Notes: generated by a model from the letters alone, not told the origin. 64,000 nucleotides of DNA from Adenophora triphylla var. japonica (GCA_022495995.1 JAFEMH010002446.1:277228-341227), one strand, 5' to 3'. Positions 43,735-55,620 are shown, counted from the stretch's first letter. Translations and numbers: made by a program.

Positions 43735-45129
43735 TTTTGAATGGTTATTTATGCTGAACAGTGGTGGTGACTGGTCCAGGTATTGCATTAACGCCGAGGA
43801 ATTCTCCCCTTATTGGGTTGGGCTCGAGTCCTTTGAACCATTTGAGGTTCTGTGCCATCTTTTCCAACTTTTTTGCAGTTTATGTACTGACTTCTTTCTC
43901 ATCTTCATCAGTTCCGCTGTCGGTTCCCTCAGTTCCTTTCTCATCTTTATCAGTTCCACTATCGGTTCCTTCAGATCTGCTGTCGGTTCCTTTGATAAAG
44001 TAATGGGCAAGGTCGAAACTGTAAGGTCGGAGGTTCCCCCTTTTGCGGGCTGCTGCTTTGGTGTTGGCGAGCCTCTTGTTTTTCTTGATGTCAGCTGGTG
44101 TTGGCATATAACCGAGCTTCCGGACTGTAGTGTGGTCCTTGAATTCGATGACTTGGTGTTGGTCTTGTAACCTTTTACCGAGCCCCAGTCCTGGGATGAA
44201 GTTCATGAGTTTCATCATCTTCATGGCGGGAGGGATTTTGTCCCAAAATAGTGGAAGGTCCACGCTGCATAATGGATCTTGGAGGTCTCCAAGGAGAACC
44301 CAGTTAATGCCATATCGTTATCATGCTTGATCTCTAACACTGGAATGTCGTTGGTGCTGGTCCCCTCGGTGGTGACGCTGTCGCCGTAGACTGTTGTCAG
44401 CTCGTTGGCTTGCATGAACATGATACACTGGTGAAGGGTGGATGCCACGCCGTTCTTTTGATGCAGCCAGGGTCATCACAGGATGGCTGTGAAAGTGATA
44501 GGAATGTCCAACACTTGAAATTCGGTGGGGATCATCTGCTTGCCGAACCAGATGTTTAGAGTAGCAACCCCGAGAACTGTGCGGGAAGTAGAATCATAAG
44601 CTTTGACAGTGTGGAGTGAAGGCTTCAAATCTGTGGGCTTGATGTCAAGCAGATCCATCATCTTGGCGGGCAAGACATTAGTTCCGGAGTCTGAACATTG
44701 ATGCAAAGCGGCTCATTGTAGTCAACTCCAAATCTTGGTAGGTCCAAATCTGTGAGGGTGATGATGTTTCCATAGTGGATGTTGCTGATCATCTGGATTA
44801 CTTCTTCTGGAGTTGCGTCCATGGGGACCATGGTGCGGGCCAAACTTTCCTCTAGCTTGAGCTTGTGAGGGTATGAAGATGTGAGCAGGGACCACATGGG
44901 AATGTTCGTCTGGGTCTGCTTGAGCTGAGTGAGGGTCGGTTCCTCCAACATTTGAGAGGTAGAGGTTTTGGTGGTGCCTCCAGATTGCTTCGAGGTTTGA
45001 TAAGTTGAACTTTGGGTCATCCTTCTGGGGATTATGCTTCTTGCTGGCAGTAAGGTTGTCGGGATTTGAGATTTTCTTGTGTCCTGCTAGCTGAAATGTG
45101 GTGTTAGCAGGATATTTCGGCTTTCCCAC
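43735..45129 (-). pseudogene. Tat/Ogre-like gag tail-protease with G-patch-like segment
   Basis: Minus strand, right to left: 'SNIHYGNIITLTDLDLPRFG' region (about 44725-44790) that precedes Tat proteases; aspartic protease with 'DSGTNVLPAKMMDLL' (DSGT at about 44680-44691); 'YDSTSRTVLG' and 'FQVLDIPITF' strands; then 'MNFIPGLGLGKR' (about 44167-44202), resembling the G-patch-like motif seen between protease and RT in this lineage; an Arg/Lys stretch; and an acidic tandem GTDSGTDEDEK repeat. Frameshifts at about 44700 and 44470 and others break it. Reverse transcriptase should follow but the copia element and satellite lie there instead. Confidence 0.78.
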
Positions 45130-47087
45130 CCCTGCATGTTCTGAAGCTGTGCTGTTTGAAGGAAGGGAAGACTCAATGGAGAAAACTCACCTTACATGCT
45201 ACTGTTGCCCAGAGGTGTCATGAGGATTCAGATTTTGATCTGTCGAAAGTTGTATCTAAGAAGCCCCAATTCTGATTAAAACCACAATGCCGAAAGATGC
45301 TGCTGACAAGCCCCAGTAATCGGAACTCAAATTAAACCCTTGTGATGAAAAAGCTCTCTTCGTGTGGCAAAGCCCCACTCTGAAGAAATGACTTGGTGAA
45401 GTCCCAATTTGAAGGAATCGCTAGTCATCTGTGGGGATTCTAGAGTGAATCTAATGCAGCCCCAATCTGAGTTAAACCTCATGTGGCTTGATGAGGCAAC
45501 CCTCCTTGATTTTTTTCGATTGGTCAACCAAAGTGTATAAGATGTGGCTTGTAATGTATATGCGCAAGGACGTATTTTAGAGAAGTGGGAACGAATCCCG
45601 ATTTTATGTGGATGCCTAGTTCAATGCAGGAACCAAAACTCATTTTGGGTTTGACTCTTTTGGGAGAGTATGAGCTTAGAGAGGTTTGATGAAGTGTATG
45701 GAAGCTCTTGCTGACAGAAAGACAGTGTTTAGCTCTATTTTTCCTATTATCGTAGAAAAAGAAGACTTTTCGAGACATTTGAAAACATGTTTTATCCATA
45801 ATGATCACAACATTGCTTTAAACCCTTTGTTAATGTTCAGGTTGTTCAACCATTTATCCCGATATGAACAAATGTCTTGATTAACCGTGAGAAGAAAGTC
45901 AACTGATGTCGCGGATCAAAGTTGGCTGTGTGTGAAAGAATGGTTTATGTAAAGGGGAGGTCATTGATGAGACCGGGTTTATGGGATTTGTATGTGTTTA
46001 GCTCTGGACCATTTCTGGTTGCCTAAGTTCCCTTAGTGTAAGGAGCTCAGGTCGCCGTAGTTCTGGCGGAACGGTGCTTGGATCTGGGAAAAGGGTATGA
46101 ACATTTGTGGTCCTTTTGGTGAAAAGGCTCGGATGGGAAGTTTGGATGATGAGGTACGGGCCTCGAGATGATTCCTTGACAAGTCGTTGTTGACGGCTTC
46201 TTTCGTGATTCCATTGCTTCTTGATCGGTGTCTTTCATCGGGGGAGAAAGAATTAGCATAAGGGCTTATGATGTTTTTTTTGCCTTTGCTTTTGCCGCTC
46301 CATTGTTATCGACAACCTCCATTCTTCGAGCTTTAACTTTGTTTGCCCATCTGTCAAGATTTTGATTGGCGGTGTTGGGTCCTTGGCCTCATCATTTTTT
46401 TTTGAGTTCTTGCTTGAACTTTTCTCTCTTTTTTGTTTCTTATTTTTTTTGAAGTTCTTGTTTGAACTTTTCTCTCTTTTTTCTTTTTTTTTTAAGTTCT
46501 TGTTTGAACTTTTCTCTCTTTTTTTTTTTTGAAGTTCTTGTTTGAACTTTTCTCTCTTTTTTTTTTGAAGTTCTTGAGGACGAAGTCAAGCTCCTGCTTG
46601 AACTTTCTCGATGCGCACGAGGGCGAAGGTGAGCTCCGAGGTTGTTGTTGACATGGGGTCAATCTTTCGAGGTTGAGTGACCTTTTGTTGTTCCTTGATG
46701 TTGCCGCCATCGTTGACTTGGTCAAGGTGATGGTGGGGACATATTTTGGGAAGTGTATGGCCTGATGGAGGCCTTTGTGAGGTAAGGAAAGTGTATGGGG
46801 AGGGCACCAGTTGACTTTCTCACACCGATTAATCAGAACATTAGTTATTTTCAGAGTTTATTTGTTGAGCAATGCAAGTGATCATTTAGGATATAACCAT
46901 TTCATTAGATGTAATGTACGTGTGCAAATAATGTCTAAAGTCTAGCAAGAAGAGAAAAAGACACTTATTTATAGAAAATTTAAGATTAACTACAATGTCC
47001 GAGGCGGACTTGATTGAACGAGGAATGTTCTAGAACCTACAAAGGTTGACCAAAAGACAGTTGACAGGTCTCGAGGATAGGTAGCCC
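45130..47087 (-). other. Conserved non-coding spacer between gag and protease
   Basis: No gene. It is homologous, in the same orientation, to 56000-58517 (for example CAGAAAGACAGTGTTTRGCTC and TAGGTAGCCCCTAGTCTAGC) and, inverted, to 50560-50830. It contains CAAAGCCCCA-type repeats (45360-45480) and T-rich 55-bp units with AGTTCTTGTTTGAACT hairpins (46400-46575). A non-coding gap between gag and protease fits the Tat/Ogre lineage (family knowledge), though its length varies. Confidence 0.6.
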
Positions 47088-47196
47088 CTACTCTAGCTGC
47101 TCTTTTGTTGATGAACTTCCAGGACGCTCAGGCTTTCCGTCTTCTGTTAGATCTTGAATTGCGTATCGGAGCCCCAAGCAGTTGTTAGTTGTGTGT
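47088..47196 (-). pseudogene. Gag zinc-knuckle C-terminus cut by LTR E
   Basis: The minus-strand frame reads 'HTTNNCLGLRYAIQDL' and continues 18 residues to a stop at 47088, matching the end of the Tat gag knuckle (GH....C then the helix). Sequence upstream of 'HTT' is replaced by LTR E, so the LTR is inserted between the two halves of the zinc knuckle. It belongs to the same element as the protease at 43735-45129. Confidence 0.65.
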
Positions 47197-48752
47197 TGAA
47201 TGAACGCTCGCCGAAAAAAATAAAAATAAGGGAGTCGCCACGCCGTTTTTAAGGAAACATTGAAAACCTTTTTAAAAGAGAAAATGGGTTCGGGGGTCAG
47301 GTTACGTGTTGGGAAGAACCGAGAGTTCACCCAACACGCCTCGTCCGTAGACGAGTCTTTCTATTGTTCAACATTCAATTCATTCAAATGTGTGTGCAAA
47401 TGTGTGAGACAAAATATGTATAAAATGCATTTTAATGCTTTGTTTTATTACTCGACAAAAGGATTACAACTTGTGAGTCATTTAATTCAGGAGACCACCT
47501 CCTGATTATATAGGAATGAAACAACTTACAACTGAAAAATAACCAGCTGCAGATAGGCCAAGTATGTCGCACGACGCAGGACCATGAATGGCCCGTTGTG
47601 TCGCGGGACATACTCTGCCATCTTCAGAGGTTTTACAAATGCTTTGATTTACAGAACAATAAAATGACATTCCTAGATTAACGAATATAAAAACAAAATC
47701 CCAATGACCTCAGAGGGAACCAATTTGCAGATGAGTGTGGATATGGAATAATCCACACTCACCTTACCAATTCATGCCCAACACACGAAATCAATACAAG
47801 AGCATCTATAATCACTACGATAAATGTATAAAACAGGTCCCAACGACCTCAAAGAGATCCAAGCTTAGATGAACGTGGATATGAGACGATCCACGCTCAC
47901 CTTAGCCTAATTCATGCACAACGCACACAATCACATGAACAAAACAAGAATTATCACCACGATAAACGTATAAAAACAGATCCCAATGACCAGAGTATCC
48001 AAACAAAACAGAACATACTACATGTTAAATGGAAATTGTAACAAAGCCAAAAATACACAGATTCTATACCATCAGCATATTAATCACGACAATTTGCACT
48101 ACGCAGTCGACAGAGGGAGAGAAGGTTAGGATTCGTTACCCTCGTAGTGTCCACGCTCCTTAAATCACGTTAGGTAGAAGGATCTTCAAATCGGCTTCAA
48201 GGAACAAACTCATGCCCGCAGATTGAATTGGCTATGAAGCTTCCAGCGTTGAACGGACTTGGGACTCGGAACAACAGGGGATGACTTCGGTGGATTTGGG
48301 TTAGTGAGCAGAGAACCGAAGGAGATTGAGAGATTGGATTGGGAAGAGGGAAGGAATTGGGTCGTGGTTTTGGTTAGAGAGAGACAAGGTTTGGAACAGG
48401 GGAAGGGGCAGTTGGAGAGAGGAAGAGAACCGGTGATGCAACGGTAGGTGCTGATCGGAATTGGTTGACGTGGGTCGCCGGCGAAGGGGAACGGTGAGGA
48501 AGGGGTTGTTGTTGGAGGTGGAGAGCGGCAGTGGACGATTGGGTTTGGCGTTGTTGGAGGTAGGGAGATAGAGGGAAAGGTGAGGAGGATTGAGGGAAAT
48601 TGGGTCACCGGTGATGGTTTTGGGGTGCTAGAAGAAGACGAGGAAGGGTCATTTTAGGGAGAGAGAACTGGTGAGGTGAGGATCGCCATTAGAGAGAATT
48701 ACGTTTAGAGAGAGAGTAGAGAGAGAGTTGTTTGCGGATAGAGAGAGACAGG
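47197..48752 (-). mobile_element. LTR E, minus-strand, 5' part replaced by LTR D-left
   Basis: Starts TGAATGAACGCTCGCC. Inverted relative of LTR F: 47220-47370 matches 53870-54010 on the other strand, and the CGTTACCCTCG region at 48140 matches about 53255. It contains the GGAGTCGCCACGCC box (47231), the conserved block 47287-47361, two GTCGCGNGACATA-type palindromes (47565-47612), and a CT/GA-rich stretch (48240-48750) comparable to the transcribed leader of F. A 132-codon Pro/Ser-rich minus-strand frame (48608 to 48210) is low-complexity and not convincing. TATA and U3 are missing. Confidence 0.65.
47287..47361 (-). other. Conserved R/U5 block, LTR E copy
   Basis: Diverged copy with CTCGTCCGTAGACGAG: the stem is extended by one pair and the loop is changed relative to L1 and D. 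Confidence 0.65.
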
Positions 48753-50545
48753 TGTGATGTACCCGATTTTTGAAATCAAACGGAGTCGCCACGCCATTTT
48801 TGTTTTAAGGGACAAAACTTTGAAAAATGCCCGGAATCAAGAGATTCGAGTTCGGAGGTCACGTTACGCGCCGGGAAGGACATTAGTGTGCACCCGGAAT
48901 GCCTCGTAAAACGAGTCTTCCAAGCTCAAAAACCATTTGTTTGTGTGTGTGTGTGTGTGTTGCTTTGGCCAAAATAAGTTGAAACTGAGAAAAGTAAAAA
49001 TTGGGAATTCTTTTTAAGACCTTAAACTGATCCCATGATTTTTTGGATGATTTTTGGGTTGAGATTTGGTACTCAAAAGACCTTTTGAAGTTGAAAATCA
49101 CTTCTGCCAGAATGAAAAAGGCAGTGGACACTTGATTTTGAAATGGACTTTAGAGCTTTAAGATCTCTGAATCTGGGAAAAGTCCGGGAATGAAAGTTGT
49201 TCAAAACACCTCAAATAATGTTTATGTGAAAGAACTTTACATTTTGGAGATTATTTGAGGGAACAAAACCTTCTGGAAATCTCAGATATGAAATCTGGAT
49301 TTCCAGAGACTGATGAACTGACCTTTAAAAGAAAATTTGAAAAAGGGAGTTTTACTCACGAAAAAATTAAATAAAAATATTTCTGGAAAGCTATGGATGT
49401 TTTCTACAAAAAGTGTTTTGTAGTCAACACCAAATTTCAAGTTTATCTGTGTCCAAAAAATTAGACCATGGACAGAGGTCTTAGAAAATTGCTACTGGAC
49501 AGCAACTTCTCAAGAAGGAAATTGTGGTTTTAAAGGGGGTTTTGCATCCATGCTTGTCCCCATTTCCCTAGGTTTTGATTAGTAGTCACTAGAAATTTTA
49601 GTGGTGATCTACTATATCAAACCATCCTTGGGGTACATTAGGACTTAAGCATTTCATTTGCTTGGGAAGGGGAATTTTGTAGAGATGAAATTAAAGAGAA
49701 AAATCAACTAGAGATTTAAAAATGTGAACCATTTGAGATGGTCATTCATGAAGATGAACTTCAAGATGACCATCTCAGGTCAAGACTTAAGTTAAACTAG
49801 ACATAAAGTAAATCAAAGTGAGAAGAACAAGATGAACAAGAAGTTAAAAGGGATTGGAGAAGGAGGGCTTTACCAATGGTGACAACCTATCTTCCTAGGC
49901 TTGGAATTTGACTTGAGGAGTATCAAGATTTGGTGTTTGACTTGAGGAGTATCAAGATTTGGTGTTTGGATTTGTGTTTGAGTGGATTCAAGGCTTGAAT
50001 GTGTTTAGGGTTTGATGATAGAGTTGATCAAAGAGAAAACAAGTAGATAACACTTAAGTCCTCTATGTTTTCTCCCTAATCTTCCTCTTGAGTAGTGTTT
50101 TAAGCTTGAGCTTGGTGTGTTTAAGAGTGATTTGAGAATGTTTGAAGTGAATTTGGGAAAGGTTCAAGAGAAAATGGTAGCAATCTAAGGATTCCCACTG
50201 TTTTCTCTCTATTTTCGCCAGAATATAGCTTCTGTGAGTAAAATGTCTTGTGTAAACTGAGAGAGGAGGGTTCAATTTATAGGCCCCTGTGAGATGCAAA
50301 TATATCCGCGCGGAGGGTTCCGTAAACGTGCCTGGTGCATTAAATGCTGCTCCAGGCTTTGAACAGGAAGAATATTATTCAAAATTCCAGCAGTTTTTGT
50401 ATTTCAACTTGCCTAATTCGGATTTTTCCAATTTCTTTTGCTTTTTGAGATTCCTTTGTAGGCTTAACCTTAAATGGCAATTCCCACTTTGCCCTTTCTT
50501 TGTTAGAAATGTTAGGAATGTTAGGAATTGTTAGGAATGTTATAA
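48753..50545 (-). mobile_element. LTR D-left, minus-strand
   Basis: TGTGATGTACCCGATTTTTG at the left end; highly similar over about 1.75 kb to the 5' LTR beginning at 62257. Contains CGGAGTCGCCACGCC (48780), the conserved block 48850-48920, (GT)n (48942-48960) and a minus-strand TATAAATT (50274-50281). The right end is unclear: similarity persists at least to about 50460, and the sequence changes to inverted spacer by 50560 after a GTTAGGAAT repeat. It could be the 3' LTR of the element at 58.5-64 kb or a solo LTR; it abuts LTR E. Confidence 0.75.
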
Positions 50546-51604
50546 CTTTCGTTAATTTTCTCATATCACGAATAAGACAAGTTTTCAAGTGTCTCGAAAA
50601 GTCTTCTCTTTCTACATCATAGGAAGATAGAGCTAAACATCGTTTCGGTCAGCAGGGGCTTCCATACACTTTCCACACCTTGTGATGCTTATACTCTCTC
50701 AAAAGAGCCAAACCCAAAGCGAGAGTGTCATACACAGAATTCGGGATTCATTTCCCATCATTCGAAAGATGTGCTCCTGCGCGTAAACATTTCCGAGTCT
50801 TGTCCAGCGACTGATTGACTGCGGTTTGAAATGATGAATTGCCTCTGTGGCTACAAGATGACTCTGCCTGCGATGAAGCTGCATGGAATATCCTCAAGCT
50901 GGGGCTTTGGTTAAGGTATCCCTCCGGCCCTCCTTATCGATTCCCTCCAAGATTGCTTTGCACTGTCAACTGGGCTGCGCAAGCCAGGATTATTCTCTGC
51001 CCCCCTCTGCTGCTTGCTATCTCAGATGCACGATACACTATGTCCTCACCAGTAATGAACCTGCTGCAATCTGTACTCCCGGGAGCGTCCCCAACTTGCC
51101 TAGCTTCTCCATATCATTTTCCACCTCACGAGAGAGGACCCCTACTATACATACCTGTCCGAAACAATCCCAAAACCTCATGAATAAACCTGGCAAAACT
51201 GACCTTTAACCCAATAATCGCATTTGCTTTCCCTGCAGGCATGCACTCGTGCAAACAAGCTAACATAAATTAATCTTTGCTAACAAGATAAGCTTATTTA
51301 GGCATAGCACTGGGAGTTGTTGTCTTACCCTCGCAGGTACAATAATCAATTGAGTCTCAAGGCTGGCCCTCAGGCCAAATTGAGAAAGAAAGAAAGAGAA
51401 AAAGCAAAGCCCAGTACACAAAAGAAAAAACAACAAGAGAGCAGGAAAGAAGTAGCGTGAGCCCTCCGAAAGCTACACTTATCCCCAGCAGAGCAGAAAC
51501 AACAATGGTAGTCTAAGACCTTCCGACAGCTGCGGTTGAGCACAGCACAGGTATGAACACATATTTCTTGCAAGCGTCAAATCATCATACCATATCCTTT
51601 TTTG
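50546..51604 (+). other. Inverted gag-protease spacer copy (element F)
   Basis: 50570-50830 is the reverse complement of about 56520-56770. The rest (to 51604) has no gene; two overlapping plus-strand frames at 50839-51209 look non-conserved. As the spacer of a plus-strand element, it continues rightwards into the 39-bp array, leader and LTR F. Confidence 0.55.
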
Positions 51605-52437
51605 GTTCGAGACACCATAGATCTCACAATTTTTTCAAAATTGGTTCGAGACACCATAGATCTCACAATATTCACAAAATTGGTTCGAGACACCATAGTT
51701 CTCACATTATTTACAATAAATGGTTCGAGACACCATAGTTCTCACAACATTTTCAAAATTGGTCCTAGACACCATAGATCTCACAACATATTCAAAATTG
51801 GTCCGAGACACCATAATTCTCACAATATTTTCAAAAATCGGTTCGAGACACCATAGTTCTCACTTCTTTGGTCCGAGACACCATAGATCTCACAACATTT
51901 TCAAAATTGGTTCGAGACACCATAGTTCTCACAAAATTGGTTCGAGATACCATAGTTCTCACAACATTTTCAAAAATAGTCCGAGACACCATAGATCTCA
52001 CAACATTTTCAAAATTGGTTCGAGACACCATAGTTCTCACAACATTTTCAAAATTGGTTCAAGGCACCATAGTTCTCACAACATTTTCAAAATTTGTTCG
52101 AGACACCATAGATCTCACAACATCTTCAAAATTGGTCCGAGACACCATAGATCTCACAACATTTTCAAAATTGGTCCGAGACACCATAGATCTCACAACA
52201 TTTTCAAAATTGGTCCGAGACACCATAGATCTCACAACATTTTCAAAATTGGTCCGAGACACCATAGATCTCACAACATTTTCAAAATTGGTCCGAGACA
52301 CCATAGATCTCACAACATTTTCAAAAATGGTTCGAGACACCATAGATCTCACAACATTTTCAAAAATGGTTTGAGACACCATAGATCTCACAACATTTTC
52401 AAAATTGGTTTGAGACACCATAGTTCTCACTTCTTCG
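51605..52437. repeat. 39-bp satellite with GAGACACCATAGATCTC hairpins
   Basis: About 21 units of 39 bp (GACACCATAG at 52141 and 52180). Arms GAGA/TCTC. 39 is a multiple of three, so both strands have long frames (one of 285 codons from 51720) made of a 13-residue peptide repeat; these are not genes. Early units (51605-51960) are diverged or shortened, later ones nearly identical. Confidence 0.93.
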
Positions 52438-52470
52438 GTTTGTCGTTTTCCCCTCCAGTCTTGTGTTTTG

Positions 52471-52656
52471 AACTACGATTTGGCTTGATTCCCTTGTTCA
52501 AGGGATACGTAGGAATCCTTTCTCAGAAAGGTCCAGCCATCTTTTCCCCTTCTCACCCTTCTAGCCCTTCACCTTAACCCTAGCCGCTCATTGGGATTGG
52601 GTCTTATTTTATCGACAACCTCACTTTTTCCAAAAGTGACGTTGCCGAGGGGCTCT
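52471..52656 (+). other. Leader block and PPT of element F (plus orientation)
   Basis: Reverse complement of the leaders at 6412, 10186 and 17845: GGGATACGTAGGAATCCTTT, then TCGACAACCTCACTTTTTCC and GTTGCCGAGGGGCTC, a polypurine tract abutting TGTAAGTAC of the LTR. Confidence 0.75.
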
Positions 52657-54064
52657 GTAAGTACGCCAATCCAATTCGCAACCTTTTAGATGCATTTTAA
52701 TATAATAAAATTGCATTTAGGGGCGTTTTGGTAAATTCCCGGCCTATCCCGAGACTTCCGGAAACGTTCCATGAGTTTCCCGCGAAGGAAGTACCTTTTG
52801 GTACATTATTCATGCCAAAGGACCCCTTGGGAATAAAACCCTGTTGGACCTTTTGGGTATTTTCCCGGAATGTTCCAGAAACTGGTTTTTGGCGCCAAAA
52901 GCGGTTGAGCCACCTTGTGTCACGCGACAGCTTGAGGCATGAAAAGTGGACGCGTAAGGTCGTGCGACACACTAAGGCAGCCAACTGCAGCCTATAAATA
53001 AGACCCTCCCCCTCTCATAAATGGATCCGAATTTTAGCCTACTGTTACTCTGCAGAATTTGCAGCGTAACGAACCTCTCCAAACACAAACCCCTCTCTCT
53101 CCTACCTTCAACCTACCCAATTCCTCCCTTCCAAACCCAATTCTCAAGCCACACCAATTGAGCCTCTTGCCTTAATCCTTCCAGATCAGAGGTGAAGAAT
53201 TGAAGGGTTCTATATCTGACTGGATATAGAATTCGTGGAAGCAACAAGGGTAACGATTCCCTAACTCTCAATCTCTCTCTCTCTCTTGCTTAATTTCTAT
53301 TAATTCTAGCATTTAATTTTGTTTGGATTCAGTAATCAGATCCTAGCTATCTGGATTACTGAATCCCAATCGCAATCTCTCTGTTTAATCTGAATAATTC
53401 GTGCAATTGAGCTTATATTGTTGATTATTTGATTGGATTTGGTGTTTGAACCCCAAGGGGGTGTGGATCTACCCATATCCACACTCCCTGGGTTGATTTA
53501 GTTTCGTTTCTGTATTTCGTTCGTAATCTAGTTAATTGATTAGATCTGTATAGCTTTCTGTTGATTCTGTGTTCGTATTGTTAAGTTTCTGCAGATGGCT
53601 CATATGTGTCACGCGACAACTTCGTCTCCAAGTGATCCTGTGTCACGCGACACATGTGGTCACTGGTGCGATATGTCATGCAACATATATGACCTATCTG
53701 CAGAGACCTCTTTCCTTTGTAATCTGTTTTAGATTGTTTGTATCAGGGATGTGGCCTCCCTAAATAATGGGCTCACAATATGTAATTCTCGTTCCATAAT
53801 TAATAAGATGCATTTAATCACACTTTGTTTATTATCAATATTTGCACACACTTTGGATTTACTTGGATGTTTTTGATTGAAAGACTCGTCTACGGACGAG
53901 GCATGTTGGGTGAACTCTCGGTTCTTCCTAACACATAACCTGACCTCCGAACTCATGTTTTTCTCTCTAAATAAAGGTTTTCAATGTTTCCTCTTAAAAC
54001 GGCGTGGTGACTCCTTCTTTTCATTTAAACGGGAATACCAATTCCGGGGGCGAGTGCACATTCA
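52657..54064 (+). mobile_element. LTR F, plus-strand Tat-like 3' LTR
   Basis: TGTAAGTACGCC to GCACATTCA, 1408 bp. U3 has two GCGACA palindromes (52918-52938, 52959-52979) and TATAAATA (52993-53000), followed by a CT-rich leader (53085-53285, with a (CT)n run). Three more palindromes lie at 53605-53624, 53641-53659 and 53672-53693, and the inverted conserved block at 53879-53957. No primer-binding site follows, so it is a 3' LTR. It is the only plus-strand Tat-like LTR in the window. Confidence 0.75.
52918..53000 (+). promoter_or_regulatory. LTR F promoter: paired GCGACA palindromes and TATA box
   Basis: GTCACGCGACAGCTTGAGGC and GTCGTGCGACACACTAAGGC, 41 bp apart, then CCTATAAATAAG. Layout and sequence parallel the copia LTR at 36365-36481. 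Confidence 0.6.
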
Positions 54065-55620
54065 GCCTCAAACCTTAATGATGGCGTCTTAGGTGCCTCG
54101 AACCTTAATGATGGCGTCTTAGGTGTCTCAAACCTTGGAGATGGCGTCTTAGGTGCCTCGAATCTTGATTTGAAATGATTTCCCTTTGATGGTTTGGGAT
54201 AGATGGTCTATTGGTGGACTTCATTTGAAGGGATCGGTCTTATGTTTGCTGCCGGGATTCCGTTAACTTCGCTGGGGATTTTGTTAGCCTTTGTTGGAGT
54301 TTAGTTCAGGAGTATGAACTTAAATTGGGACTTAGTTCAGGAGTATGATTCTAAGTCGAGGTTTAGTTCAGGGGTATGAACCTAAATGGGAAATTTGTTC
54401 AGGAGTATGATTCTAAGTCGAGGTTTAGTTCAGGAGTATGAGCCTAAATGGGGACTTAGTTTAGGAGTATGATTCTAAGTCGAGGTTTAGTTCAGGAGTA
54501 TGAACCTGAATGGGGACTTAGTTCAGGAGTATGATTCTAAGTCGAGGTTTAGTACCTGAGGGAGACTATTTAAAGGTGTTCTCGCTGGGGAAGATTCGGG
54601 CTTACGAGAACTATCGGGGAAAAGGGTGACCGTGTTGGTCAAGTGGCTGGACCTAAGGTAGGCTACCTACGTATCCCGAGTGGGAATCAAGCCTGGACGT
54701 AGTTCGAAAACTGCTGGGGATGGTTTTTGATGGTTTGACGGTATTTGGGAGTCACCCGAGGTTTGACTGTTTTTTGGGAAGTCGCCCTAAGATTTGACTA
54801 TTTTTGGGAAGTCGCCCTAAGACTTGCTATTTTTGGGAAGTCACCCTAAGATTTGATGATAATGTTCTTTTAGAAAAGTAGTTGACTAAGATATGCTTTC
54901 ATACTGTCTTTGTGCTTACCTGTAGCCGCCAAGGACCGAGGCTACTACGATGTTGATGAAGAGTTGTTGGGTTGCGGTTTCTGCTGACGATTTGCTGTCT
55001 TTGGAGGCATTTTGACCTGAAGGGGGGAGTTTGGTTGAGTCTGCATCTTGCTAGTGATCGTCAACCTTGTAGAAGTTGTTGAGCTTGTCTTCATATTGGG
55101 ACTTCTTGCTTTTGAGAACTTGGTGTCTCTGACCGATTTTCATTTGAGAACTTGGCGTCCCTGACCGATTTGCATTTTGAGAACTTGGCGTCCCTGACCG
55201 AATTGTATTTGAGAAATTGGCGTCTCTGACCGTATTTTATTTGAGAACTTAGCGTCTCTGTCCGTACTGTATTTGAGAACTTGGCGTCTCTGACCGAACT
55301 GTATTTGAGAACTTGGCGTCTCTGACCGAACCGTATTTGAGAACTTGGCGTCTCTAACCGAACTGTATTTGAGAACTTGGCGTCTCTGACCGATTTGTAG
55401 ACACTGGAGGTGGTCTTCATATGTTTGTGGATGTTGGAGGTCGACTTTGGTGAAGATCATCCTTGCCGAATTCCTGCATTCGTTAGTGAAGAGGAAGATG
55501 CATATATGGCATTCATGAAGACAGATGCATGCATGGAACCAAAAATGATTATGAGATGATGCATTTACTTGCTTTCGAAGATGCACTTAGCCTACGTTTT
55601 TTGGCAGGGAAATTACGATT
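54065..55620. repeat. Mixed hairpin modules and arrays
   Basis: 30-bp GATGGCGTCTTAGGTGCCTCG units (54075-54160); alternating ACTTAG..CTAAGT and GTTTAG..CTAAA words around TTCAGGAGTATGA (54300-54550); a leader-like piece with CCTACGTATCCCGAGTGGGA (54621-54706); GGGAAGTCGCCCTAAG units (54765-54855); and a 32-bp array of GAGAACTTGGCGTCTC (55095-55400, about ten units). Minus-strand frames here are repeat products. No gene. Confidence 0.8.

Noticed and set aside
48210..48608. 132-codon Pro/Ser/Thr-rich minus-strand frame in LTR E
   Set aside because: Low-complexity CT-rich leader with no domain; the matching part of LTR F does not keep a frame that I can see.
50839..51209. Two overlapping plus-strand frames of about 110 codons
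   Set aside because: They lie in inverted spacer DNA with no homologous frame in the other spacer copies.
51720..52577. 285-codon open frame with a 13-residue repeat
   Set aside because: The 39-bp satellite period is a multiple of three, so frames stay open on both strands; there is no domain or start context.
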